From Chionis minor (Eukaryota; Chordata; Aves; Charadriiformes; Chionididae): a stretch of DNA of 64,000 bases. The notes below the pieces were generated by a model. That model saw nothing but the letters and a program-made list of their open reading frames with translations. It was not told the DNA's origin and made no database searches. Positions 24,601-34,994 of this stretch are shown here, piece by piece (within the stretch, counting starts at the first letter, position 1; the number at the start of each line of letters is the position of its first letter). Position numbers and translations under genes: made by a program. The DNA lies in NCBI GenBank assembly GCA_013398295.1, contig VZSF01009862.1, forward strand, positions 186,001 to 250,000, given 5' to 3'.

Positions 24601-26773
24601 CTTCAGTCCTGCAAGAGCTGGTCGTTCCATATGACAACCTCCGGATTACTAATTTTTGAATGTACCCAATGGCTCTACATGTTCCCTTTACTCCACACAC
24701 CACACAATTTTAGTAACACCCTTACCATACCTCCCCTAAGTTAACTGGAAAGAACTACCAGCTCTTTGACCAATAATAAGCAGCCAAAACATGCTAGTAC
24801 GCATTCCAGAATGCACTTAAAAGGGAGATTCATGGTTGTACACCAAGTCACCGCCCTGCCCCAGGAGAAACTGCTGCATGTGGCTGGTCAAACCCAGCTC
24901 TCAGTAGGAGGTCACTGGGGTTGTTAATCTCTTTCCTTCATTTTCAGAAACTAAAGTGCGGAAGGGTACCGTGGTGTCCTCACACCACCCTCGGACAGTC
25001 TCAGGCTTGTACTGGGGTTACAGCGTCCGCCTTGCCTCCTGCCTGAGTAAGTATTTGCAGGGGTTCTCCGCTCTCTGCCAAGTCTCTGCCTGGGCTTCTG
25101 CACCAATATCGGGCCTACTGGCTGCACCATCTGCAGCACACATTAACATCTCTTTCTTAGAAATCTCTTTTGTCTCAAAGACAGCTTACAAGTGCAACTA
25201 GCAGCCGTGTGGCAATCAAATTTAAGGGTTAAAGCCAGGGGTGTGAATCACCCCAGTCACCCACCAGTACTCTGCCCTCACCATTGTGCCATGTTGTAGC
25301 AGGAGATGAGTTGGTGCTCTCCATCTCTAGCCAGAACATCGCCATTTCCAAGATAACCACCTCCCGCTCATTTATATCAAAGCCAGCAGTGACATTTGGG
25401 CTTGAGTGCCCTGGAAAATCCTTTTCCTGTTTTCTATCTGATTTGACCTCCTAGGAAAATCCTACGCTGTTGATCAAGGAATGGCTCCTGGCACCTATTT
25501 AAGCTTTGAGGAAAAAGGTGCTGCAGTTGACAAGGGTGCCAGAGACTCCTGCAGCAAAGGCATTGCGTAGGAAAGGGGAATCGTTCTTCTGTCTCCTGAT
25601 GCACTAGTGGCACTGAAAAACAATTCCTTCTGCTGCTACCACTTACCTGTGGAATGTTCCAGCCTGTCCAGAAGGTACACGGCCTGGGCGAGGGCACCAT
25701 GTGAATAACCCCCTATTCTGTTTGTTTCCCAGGTGCTGTCTTTTCAGAGTGCCCTTTCAAGGAGGGCTACGATCTCTCTATAGGGACCTCAGAGCGGGGC
25801 AGCTCCGTGGACCAGGCCACTCTCCCCTCCTTCAGGTTCGTGTCCTGCCTGCTTGGAGCCCCCAGGGAGACCTGGTGCAGGCAGCAGAGCTGCACGGTGG
25901 CCTTGGTGTTCTCCCAGGCAGAAATGCTCCTGGATAAAAATGCAAGACTTGCCTGCCCGCTGCCTCCTGTGCTCTGCTGCTGCCTTTTGCAACAAGGCCC
26001 ATGCCTCTGCATGACAGAAGCTGGGGGAAGTAGCCCAGACCAAGGCCAATTCCTTTCCCGTTTCTCCGGATGTGGTAGCGGGGACTGTCGCAGTGGCCAA
26101 GTGCTGTGAGGCTTTGTTAGGGAGGCAGCTGCCTTGGGCACTGTCAGTGAGGGACACAGCTCCAGATCCCTGAACAAGAGAAACGAGTGTGCTTCTTGCA
26201 GATAAAGTTAGAACTGTTTATGTGAAGGCAGTTCTTAATCCACTTGCAGGTTCAAGGCACAAGAGCAGCTCTCCTATCTAAAGCTTGTAGCATCTGCCTT
26301 GGTACAGGGGCGAGAGCCAGTCTCCCCTCTCACCCTGTCCCTGTGCTCTCCCCTAGGCATGCCCTTGTCGTGTTTGGAGGCCTTGAGGGCTTGGAAGCTG
26401 GGGTTGACGTGGATCCAAACCTGGAGGTCACTGACCCAAGCGTCTTGTTTGACTTCTACCTGAACACTTGTCCCAGCCAGGGCAGCAGAACCATCCGGAC
26501 AGAGGTAGGGCAGGTGGTTGATGTTCCGATGGGGCGCGGTGCCTGTGTGCACAGAGCAGTGCTGCTTTCCTGCCTCTGGCAGGGACACATCTGGCCACGT
26601 GTCATTCTCCATGCGGTGACACCTCAGCAAAGAGCTGCTGGGTTGCCTGGTGCTCCTCGGAGAGCAGTGGTTCTGACTGCTGCCTGGGTCTGTTGCAGGA
26701 AGCGCTGCTGATCTCCCTGTCCGCACTGAGACCCCACATTGATGAGGCTGTGAAGACGCCCAGCAACGGGTGA
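21673..26773 (+). CDS. SPOUT1: SPOUT domain-containing methyltransferase 1 (CENP-32, C9orf114 family), 12 exons
   Basis: This is a predicted SAM-dependent RNA methyltransferase of the SPOUT (alpha/beta trefoil knot) class. The human protein is also known as CENP-32 for its role at mitotic spindle poles and kinetochores. Exons: 21673-21714, 21796-21838, 21959-22078, 22408-22567, 23230-23319, 23645-23694, 23938-24068, 24498-24570, 24948-25046, 25733-25835, 26357-26504, 26699-26773. They total 1134 bases (377 aa; human 376). Residues about 15-68 form a very basic, Lys/Glu-rich helix (WRRWKQERKAEKKKWKEMK), likely coiled coil. The catalytic fold follows from YTLSVALPGSILNNAQS; the conserved FVNCGMRKEVQ, LYWGYSVRLASCLS and HALVVFGGLEGLEAG segments contribute to the knot and cofactor site. 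All junctions are GT-AG and in frame. The intron after 23694 contains a 17-base C run and an N. The gene appears intact. Confidence 0.97.
23732..23749. repeat. Poly-C tract ending in a single N (contig join)
   Basis: A run of 17 C followed by one N lies inside a SPOUT1 intron. It is one of several places in this window where a C homopolymer touches an N, which suggests sequencing dropout or an arbitrary join. No coding sequence is affected. Confidence 0.85.
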
Positions 26774-27056
26774 GGGAAGGAAAACCACTGACCTTGCCAT
26801 GAGCTGAGGAGTGCCTCGGGGAAGCTGCTCTTCAAACATGGAGGGCTGGGCAAATCCAAGAGCCTGGCAGGGGCCAAGACACAGCGTGACTAAAGCTGGC
26901 AGCGCTGCTTGACCAAGTGCCTGACTGCTGTTGGGACCAGCAAGTCTGCGCCCTCCTGCCTGCGTGGTCCAGCCGAGGGCTGGGTGCTGCTTCTCGGCAG
27001 CTGGGACAAGCCCGGCAGCAGACTGGGTCTCAGGAATTCAGACAGCCAGGGTGGGG

Positions 27057-27062
27057 AATAAA
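27057..27062 (+). promoter_or_regulatory. SPOUT1: SPOUT1 polyadenylation signal
   Basis: A canonical AATAAA lies 284 bases after the SPOUT1 stop. It is followed 35-55 bases later by a GU-rich stretch (tgtgcgagtgtcttggtgta) that suits a downstream element. It would give a 3'UTR of about 0.3 kb. Confidence 0.7.
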
Positions 27063-27871
27063 GCAGTATGGAACCTCAGCTGCCCTGAAGTCCATGTGCG
27101 AGTGTCTTGGTGTAGAGGATGGGGATTCACTGTTCAGAAATCCTGCAAGCTCGGTCCCTCTGGAGCCATGTGGCCTTCAGATTTAAAGGAAGACAAAACT
27201 TAATCCTTATGCCAAGAAGCTGTTCCTGTCTCAGATTGACTTCCCCCAGCCCCCCCTTCAGTTCCAAGGCTTCATCTTTCCTAACAGCAGGAAGAGCTGG
27301 AGCTTCGGTTGGGCCTCAGCGCTAAGCACAGCTCGTTACAGTTTGGCTCCATCCACGACACCTTAAGCTCTGCCTACAGTGAGCTCAAACAGGAAAGCAG
27401 CTGGAAAAGTTGGCTCTGTTCCCCCCCCCTCCTGCTGAGATATTCAGGGCTTTGGTAAGAGCAGATAAGAAACCACCAATACTGTGAGTGTTTAAAGCTT
27501 TACTGCTAAAACCATCTTCTGAAAGAAAACAATCATACAATCCTTTGGCCACAGAAAGGCAGGAACCTCTCCTCTCCCTGCACCCATCTTGCTCCTGCCC
27601 TTCCCTGCTAAATAGCAGCAATTAAGTCACTTTCCTTTGTGTCCTAATGAGCCACACGATTAGGGGCAAATTCTAGACACCTGCTACAGTCAAGGCAGAC
27701 TCCTGCCCTCGAGACCTGCTGCGTGTGCATGCTTTACTGTTACACAAAATGAGGGGAAGGCTAAAGAGAAGCTTAGTTTGATTCTTATTTCCCACATTTA
27801 AAATTGCGCAAGGAACGGGTGACTGCTGTCAGTCCCTTCCCAGGGGATTCCTGGATTTGTTTAGTCGGGGT

Positions 27872-30694
27872 TCAACGCTTGTTTCCAGCTGTGATGGCTT
27901 TCAAGTTACTTGTTCTCTTCAAGATGTTTGGGACAAAGAGGAGCCCTGAGGCTCGTTCAATGCTCTCGATGGGAACCAGGAACCGTTCCAGGGGGATTTT
28001 CTCATCCACTGGGCTGTTGGGCATCACATATGAGCGCAACTCGATCTCGCCGCTCTCCTTTTCCAGGATGAGCACCTTGAAGAAATGGGTGGGGACGGCC
28101 ACGTGGTTCTTCCCGATCACCTGGTACTTGACGTACATCTTCCCATCGGCCTCCATCCTGCACCAACAGCAACATCCCATGTCATCTCCTAGCCTGGTGC
28201 CATATCCATCCCCTCTGCCCTCCACCACCACCCCTAAGCAAGCCCCCACTCCACAGCGTGGCAGGGAGCAGCCCTGCTTCTGTAGTAGGGGTGTAAAAAC
28301 AGTGCCAAAACGTAAGCTATGTGACATGGTGAGGCTCAGCTGCGTGTTGGGTCTGCTCCCCCAAATCCCTTCCCTGCTGTCTCTCTTTAACAGCCTTTCC
28401 AAGCTATTTCCTGCTGCTGAAGAGATCTCGACGTGAGACAGCTGCTCTTTAGTACTGCTACTTAAATGGAGACATAATCCATGAAATAAAACCTAGAAGC
28501 TTTATTCTGCAGGAAAGGGGGGTGCAGTCTCATCTGTTAACCTAATAATCTAGCAATTTACTACTACTAGATTGTTATGGACTGCTAACAAAAGTGACTT
28601 GGTTATGCTGTACCTCAAGAAACCCACCTTTACTCACAAAATAATCGACTGAATGGGAAATACACAAACTAATCCTAAGAAAGTACCTTCCCACAGAACC
28701 TCTGCACGCCCTCAGCCCGCTTTCCTTTCCCAGCACGATGCATCTTTCAAGCACGGTCCCAGCTTGGCCCTCGTGTTTACCTGGGCAGGTAAAGGGGTCC
28801 TGTGCAGACATAGACATTCTTGTTGTTCCTTGCCAAGCTTCTGCTGTACTTCTCAAGGTTATTCCAGGCATTCTGGTTTAAATGAGGAACCTAGAAACAC
28901 AACCAGTGCAACACAGGCAGCAAAGTCAGCGGGGAATTTCCTCGCTGTTCAAAGTGGTAACACCCGTCTTTTCTGTAACATGTCTCTCAGTGTCCCAGGC
29001 GCCTTCCAGAAGGGATCTCCACCATCCCCTCCGCTCCAGGTGCTGCGTACAGCGAGGTCCTGGTTTGCACACCCAGGAACAGAACCCATTCGCCTCAGCC
29101 CATGATTTCCGCAGGCATCTGTCGGCCTGTTTCACTGCACTCCTGCAACGCGCCGCACTCGACGGCTTGAGAGGAGCGCGCAGGCAGGTGCGTTTCCGGG
29201 ATCACTGCTGTTTAGCAGGAAATACAGCACCCCCGAGTGAGTTTGGCCACTTTAGACCCTCTCTGCCCGAATCACCATAGGGACAAACATTTTACAAGGG
29301 CACGTAGCAATAGGACGAGGGGTGATGGCTTCAGACTGGAAGAGGGAGATTCAGATGAGATCTCGGGAGGAAACCGTTCCCTCTGAGGGCGGTGGGGCAC
29401 TGGGACAGGTTGCCCAGAGCAGCTGGGGCTGCCCCATCCCTGGAAGTTCAAGGCCAGGTTGGACGAGGCTTGGAGCGACCTGGTGTGGTGGGAGGTGTCC
29501 CTGCCCGGGGCAGGGGGCAGCACTGGGTGGTCTTCAAGGTCCCTTCCAACCCAAACCATTCCACGATAAACGCACGGGAGAGCCTGAGTCGCTCCGAGGT
29601 CGCTTCCAGCGGGGACCCGCGTCTCCCCTTGACACGGGCAGCTCCGCCTTCCTCCCCCCGCCGCGCCATCCGGGACGAGTCTCCCCGGGGCTGCTGGCAG
29701 CCGGCGCCCACGGCGGGTCCTACCTGGGGGGCGACGTTGCTGAGGTAGAAGGTGTCCTTCATGGCCTTCTGGCTCCACTTGTGGTTGGCGGCGGCGGCCA
29801 GGTGCNCGGCTTCTCCGTCCCGGGGCCTCCCCGCGGACGCGGTGGCGTCGCCCTTTTAAGGGCGAGAGGGCGCGCGGCGCTGGGCGGGCGGGCTGAGGGG
29901 ACGCCGCCATTACCCGGCGGTGACTGAGGCGGCGCTGTGCAAAGTAACCGCTTTATTAGGACAAACGCGACAACGGCGTGAAACCAGGAGTTCCAGCACG
30001 TACAAAAATGACGGAGCGGAGCGGCTCGCCGGGCGGCGCGGAGACACGGCTCCCCCGCGGCCGGGCACGACGGCGGCCTCCCGGCACGGCCCGCACTGCC
30101 CCCCCCCCCCCCCCCCCNAAACGCACGGGAGAGCCTGAGTCGCTCCGAGGTCGCTTCCAGCGGGGACCCGCGTCTGCCCTTGACACGGGCAGCTCCGCCT
30201 TCCTCCCCCCGCCGCGCCATCCGGGACGAGTCTCCCCGGGGCTGCTGGCAGCCGGCGCCCACGGCGGGTCCTACCTGGGGGGCGACGTTGCTGAGGTAGA
30301 AGGTGTCCTTCATGGCCTTCTGGCTCCACTTGTGGTTGGCGGCGGCGGCCAGGTGCCCGCGGTCGAAGCCGCTGCCGCGGTAGTCGGCGTTGGTGGCGCG
30401 GTGGTACTCGTGGACCGTGTCGTCCTCTTGGAAGTCGCAGGCGGAGCGCTCGGAGGTGCCGCTGAGGGTCTCCCGGTTGAGCTGCTCGATGACCCAGAGC
30501 GCGCTGCGGCTCCGCGGGTCGTAGCACAGCACGTAGGACTCGCGGCTCCGCAGCTGCGCCAGCCCGGGCAGCCCGTACTTGGTCAGCTCGGTCGAGCCCG
30601 GCAGCGCGGGCGGACCGGCGGCCGCCACGGCGGGCACCACGGGCAGGCGGGCCAGCAGCCCCTCCGCCGCATCGCCCTCGGGCCGGCGGCGAGC
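27872..30694 (-). CDS. ENDOG: Endonuclease G, mitochondrial; 3 exons, N-terminus lost in a gap
   Basis: This is a mitochondrial intermembrane-space DNA/RNA nuclease of the beta-beta-alpha-Me (DRGH) family, linked to mitochondrial DNA turnover and to DNA cutting in apoptosis. Minus-strand exons: exon 1 30694-30275 (420 bases, 5' part in the N gap), exon 2 28890-28781, exon 3 28157-27872. The visible frame encodes 271 aa; human has 297, so about 26 N-terminal residues including the targeting peptide are missing. The catalytic motif GFDRGHLAAAANH is in exon 1. The metal-binding Asn region LNQNAWNNLEKYS is in exon 2. Exon 3 carries QVIGKNHVAVPTHFFKV and the C-terminus LKAITAGNKR. An ATG at 31015 beyond the gap (start MAAPAGG) is a possible but unproven start. 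A second copy of the exon 1 end at 29568-29805 is treated as an assembly duplicate. The gene is convergent with SPOUT1 (tail to tail). Confidence 0.95.
29283..29566 (+). repeat. CR1 LINE, 3'-end fragment in ENDOG intron 1
   Basis: It begins around 'caagggcacgtagcaatagg' and passes through 'aggttgcccagagcagctgg' to 'ggtcccttccaacccaaacc' at the 3' end, a clear CR1 tail in plus orientation. It is antisense to ENDOG and lies in its first intron. It closely resembles the minus-strand copy at 44441-44717 and is GC-rich, consistent with a fairly young subfamily. Confidence 0.88.
29568..29805 (-). pseudogene. ENDOG: Duplicate of the ENDOG exon 1 end and its donor (probable assembly artefact)
   Basis: These 238 bases equal 30119-30356 at a constant offset of 551, with one mismatch seen (29625 C against 30176 G). 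The copy contains the last codons of exon 1 (HLAAAANHKWSQKAMKDTFYLSNVAPQ region, given in part) and the same GT donor. It stops abruptly at a single N (29806). The intact exon is the upper copy. The lower copy is probably the true intron-side contig end or the other haplotype, not a real second exon. Confidence 0.8.
29807..30117. other. Unplaced 311-bp GC-rich segment between two single Ns
   Basis: The piece is bounded by N at 29806 and N at 30118, and ends in a C run. It matches neither ENDOG coding sequence nor its intron flank. On the minus strand it carries AATAAA (29957-29952), followed by sequence that could be a cleavage region and then by CpG-rich promoter-like DNA. This looks like the tail of one gene next to the head of another. 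I do not recognise either. It splits the duplicated ENDOG exon end and is probably misplaced. Confidence 0.6.
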
Positions 30695-30986
30695 NNNNNN
30701 NNNNNNNNNNNNNNNNNNNNNNNNNNNNNNNNNNNNNNNNNNNNNNNNNNNNNNNNNNNNNNNNNNNNNNNNNNNNNNNNNNNNNNNNNNNNNNNNNNNN
30801 NNNNNNNNNNNNNNNNNNNNNNNNNNNNNNNNNNNNNNNNNNNNNNNNNNNNNNNNNNNNNNNNNNNNNNNNNNNNNNNNNNNNNNNNNNNNNNNNNNNN
30901 NNNNNNNNNNNNNNNNNNNNNNNNNNNNNNNNNNNNNNNNNNNNNNNNNNNNNNNNNNNNNNNNNNNNNNNNNNNNNNNNNNNNNN
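30695..30986. other. Assembly gap (292 N) over the ENDOG 5' end
   Basis: There are 292 unresolved bases inside ENDOG exon 1, flanked above by a C run (30987-31000). Given the human protein length, only about 80 coding bases should be missing. The rest would be 5'UTR or promoter, or the gap size is nominal. Confidence 0.98.
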
Positions 30987-31250
30987 CCCCCCCCCCCCCC
31001 AGCCGGGGCGGCCATCCTGGAGGTCTCCTGCAGGAAAGGCAGCGCCGCCCCGGCCGAGGCAGAGCTGAACCACCTCGCCCGGGAAGAGGCGGCGGCGACC
31101 GGGCGAGCTCCGGGGCTCCGGCTCCCCGCGCTCCCCCCAGCCCCTGTCGCAGGGCGGGCACAACATTAAGCGCGGCCCCCGCACGGCGAGCGGCGTCCCC
31201 ACCGGCACAGCGTCTGCACGAAGCCACCCGGTTAGTTAAAGGAAGCATTA
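30987..31250 (-). promoter_or_regulatory. ENDOG: CpG-rich ENDOG 5' flank
   Basis: The sequence is strongly CpG-rich up to about 31215 and then drops abruptly to AT-rich DNA. It lies just upstream of the ENDOG first exon on the minus strand, so it most likely holds the promoter. An ATG at 31015 in good context opens into the poly-C and gap. There is no TATA box. Confidence 0.5.
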
Positions 31251-34200
31251 TAAAAATAGTGTTTAAAAAGAAGCATAAAAGGAGGAGTTTGAGAGTGATT
31301 TAAGTGTTCTCTAGACCCTGTTCTGGCAATTCTTTCCAGACAAGGTTAAAAAAAGTGTTATTTGTTTCTCTTGCTGGGGAAATGCCATTTTAGAGGAGTG
31401 CTGCAAATGGCTAAAGCAAAGTCACTGACACCCATTAAGGGAAAACAGCCTCCGATTTCCCAAACACCCCAGGCTCCCCTAAAGGAACTTCTGGCCTTCA
31501 TTTCGCTCACCGCCAAAGTGCAAATAATTCTAAGTTAGGTCACAAAATCCAAACTCAAAATCAGTGTTCTGAGTGACTACCGTCAACAACTTGATCTCTA
31601 GAATCCTATTGTTTCTATCTCATTGACAAAGCCACAAAGTTTCCCAAAGCCTGAATTACAGCAAGGTGCAGGTAGAACAGACTCTTCCTCCCAGGGAAAG
31701 CTCATCTCTCCCCACATCCAGCACAGTGTCCTGTTTTTCCTCCCAGATGAAGATGGGTTCCCCTTCCCCTGCCTGGCAGTAGTTCCGTTGGTGACAAATG
31801 TGTTCCAAGAGCTATTTAAACACCCTGTTTAGCCCCCTATGAGACAAGGGGTCCCCCAAGGCAACCCAGACTAATACCTCCCAACCCAACAAACTGCCGC
31901 TTCAGCCAACCTCGCTGCTCCTGCAGCAGATTAGGACAGAAAGAAGTCAGAGGTGGAAATGTCTCAAGGGTGGAGCAGCAGTTACTTGGCCACACAAGCA
32001 AGGAACCACTTGTTAAATACTGTCCGACCTCCACAACAACAAAATCATCACCAAAAGCCCTTGAGGAATGAAGCCAAGGAAACTCACGAGGAGATTCAAA
32101 AGTTACAAGTTAAGACTTTCTTTTCTCCCCTCAGAAAATCGGGGTTTGCTCTTAAAGAAATAAGAAAGTCTTAAAATAAAGAAATAGATGTCCCAAGTCC
32201 TTGAAAAGCACTACGTTTTTCAACAGCCCTTTTCTACAGCAGGACAGAAGTCCTACCACACAGGAGGAGATAAGGAGGAATATAAAACAGCTTTTCACGT
32301 AAGAACCAGCCTGTCTGGGTGTATCAAAGTTGTTATAAATTCTCCCCAAAGAATTCAATCAGTTTAACAGCCACAATCTGGATAAGGATAGAGAATTTAT
32401 CCCGGAGAACCCTTCCAGCAGCCAAAGCTCTCATCACATCCCATTAAACCACTGCAGACTGCTTTTAAAAGCCTTTACCATCACCCCCTAAAGAGCCGTA
32501 AGATGGCATAATGTAAGCCCCTCTCCCTAGAAAGGGAGAAGACAGCACGACACCCGTGCCCAGGCAGAAACCTGTGCTGCTACTTGAGCAGCCACCTCCT
32601 GTGTCTTCCATGCTACAGACCAGCACCCAGCTCCAACCTGGGCAACACCACTGCAGGAGGTCAACCTCAGGGCCCAAACGCTACTCTGAAAACAAGTAGT
32701 TCATCTATATGTAATGCTTTAATCCTGGTTTGCCTGCTGCCTTCTCAGCTTAAGGAGAATTCTAGCTGTTCAGAGCAGGAACCCTCATGGATGCTCCGGT
32801 TACCAACAAGAAAAGCATTAACGGAGCCCTGCACTCGCCAGAGGGACCCGAAACAGACAGGCCAGGTATTCAGGGAGGTGCAAGCAGAGCTTGGGCATGG
32901 AATGTAAGAGAGAGAAAGCAGTATTTAGAGCAGTTCTGAGGCAGAAGTGTTCGGCACACTCTCCGGTTCTAAATTTGTGCCTACCAGCTAGCCATTTGGC
33001 CATAGGTCTGAATACTGGCCTCTCTAGCGCAGAGTATCCAAGATATGAGACCATGAGACCACCTGGAATAGCTCAGTGATAAAAGGCAGAAAGAACATCC
33101 ATCCAGTGGTTAGAGCAGACAAGATGCTTCATCACGCAGCTGTCCTGGTCTATTGGTTCTGTATTTCTTGGAGGAAAACACTACCTTCTAGAAAGGATTG
33201 CAGCAGAGAGGGATATTGTTAGCCACAGGTATTAATTACAGATTGTTTTTAAGTCTTCAGTTGCTCTTGCTGCACCACAGCAGTGCTGCACCAGTGTTAC
33301 TCGAGCATCTTCTGAAGAGGCAGAGATTACTTGGGATTGCCAAAAAGAACACAGCTACATGCATCAACTCTGGTCTCCCCACCCACCTTTGTGAGAATTA
33401 CAGTAGCCTGTAAAGAACTGGCCTTCAGCGAAGGAAGTAACACTAGTAAAAAAGCTGAAAGCTGACAACATCCCTCCTGCTAGGGCAATTCTAGGCCATA
33501 AGCAGCTTAAGCAGATCTTACAAAGAACTGACTTTTAACAAATCGATACCCATAAATACCAAAAACTGCAGTCTCAAACAGCTATGCAGAAGTGAGCCAG
33601 CACAGCACTGAAAAGAAAAGGGAAAAGCATGCTGGATTAGTGTTCACTCAAGAGCTTCTGCACCACCCAAGCACCTGGGTGCTGGCAGTTTCTCCTTCCG
33701 AGAACTGCAGTTTCTGATCAGCTTGATGCTGCTGGCAGGTTTGCAGTTCTCTCTGTAGTTTCTCTTAGTCAATGTTCACGTGAGCCTGCTCCACCATATT
33801 TGAAATGCAGCAGTTTCCCCTCTCGTGAGGGACGAGCGTCCAACTCAAGACTGACTCCAACAGGACCGGTACACAGGAAAGTGGATCAGCTCCAGCAGTC
33901 AGCTAATGACTGAAATGCGTGTAGGCCCACTGGTATACACCAGAAAAGGACTCTTAGTTGTAGGTCGGACCTGTACCATGTCTCCTTCAAGGTTACTGTG
34001 ACCAGAGCTTAAACAGGGCAATATTATGCAAGCCACAGAGGCAGAAAACCCCAGTGCTACACCTGTGTAAGCCCCTAAACACGGCCGTCTTCATTGCACA
34101 CAACTAGATGCCCATTTTTTGTGTTTCAGAATCCTGATTGTAGCTAGATGTGCTCCAGTCCAGAGCCAGGAAAGCAGCTTGAGGCCTCCCCACAGCGACA

Positions 34201-34994
34201 AGTTCCTGCTCTAAGGCTGTGCGTAATAAGGCTTGACTTCAAACTACATTTCACTTGTTGATTAAAACCACCAGAGTCTTGCTTTCAGGGAGACCTTGCT
34301 GATAAGGCGATTCTGGATTCAGGCAGTTTCAGTGCACAGAGCCACCGGCTGTAATCGTGTCCTCCCATCTCAGCTTCTCAAGATCTCTTTCCCAGGCAAA
34401 GGAGTCCAAGCTGCCAGGTGACAATCACCAGAAGCTGACGCAGTCGTCTTCTTTGCACACCCCAGGGATGGCCAAGTGCAGACGTGAGGGAGAAGAATCC
34501 AGAAGCTATTTGAATGGCAGGATGTGTGACTTCATTGGAATACATTCTGTTCACAGGAGGAAGATGCTTTTATTCTCACCTACCAAAAACCACTGGACTC
34601 AGCCTGTCCCTTCCCCATCAGAAGTTAACTCCACGCGTTACTTTCTTGATACAGGAGTACATCCCTTCAGGGATATGCAGACAGATGGTATCTTTCTCCC
34701 CAAACTTAAAGTCATTAAAAAAAAAAAAAGATACAAAGAACTGCTTTTAGCAGCACAGAGGCATTTGAGATTTGAGAAAATCTGGAGTGCAGAACCCAAG
34801 TAGATGGGGAAGTAATCAGTCCTTGACCTAATAAATAGAGTAGAAGGAAGTCTTCAAGGTGGCCAGTAGTCCAAGCATGAAACCTGAAGTCCTGCAGAGA
34901 CCACTAGGAACTTTAATGCACCACGCTGCATGGGGGCATCTCCCGGGATCTGCTGCCATACAGTTTCTCTGACACCTTTTGTTAGGCTTGTGGA
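31251..34994 (-). other. TBC1D13: TBC1D13 3'UTR and spacer to ENDOG
   Basis: No coding exon is recognisable. On the minus strand, downstream of the TBC1D13 stop, an ATTAAA (34917-34912) and an AATAAA (34574-34569) are polyadenylation candidates. The second gives a 3'UTR of about 0.43 kb. The rest is moderately AT-rich unique sequence. A 148-codon plus-strand frame at 34357-34803 is antisense to the likely 3'UTR and shows no family signature. Confidence 0.45.

Noticed and set aside
29759..31208. Minus- and plus-strand frames of 418-441 codons across the ENDOG region
   Set aside because: They run through N blocks, the misplaced insert and the duplicated exon end. Only the part matching ENDOG exon 1 is real coding sequence.
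34357..34803. 148-codon plus-strand frame downstream of TBC1D13
   Set aside because: It is antisense to the likely TBC1D13 3'UTR, ends in Lys-rich codons from an A run, and has no recognisable motif.
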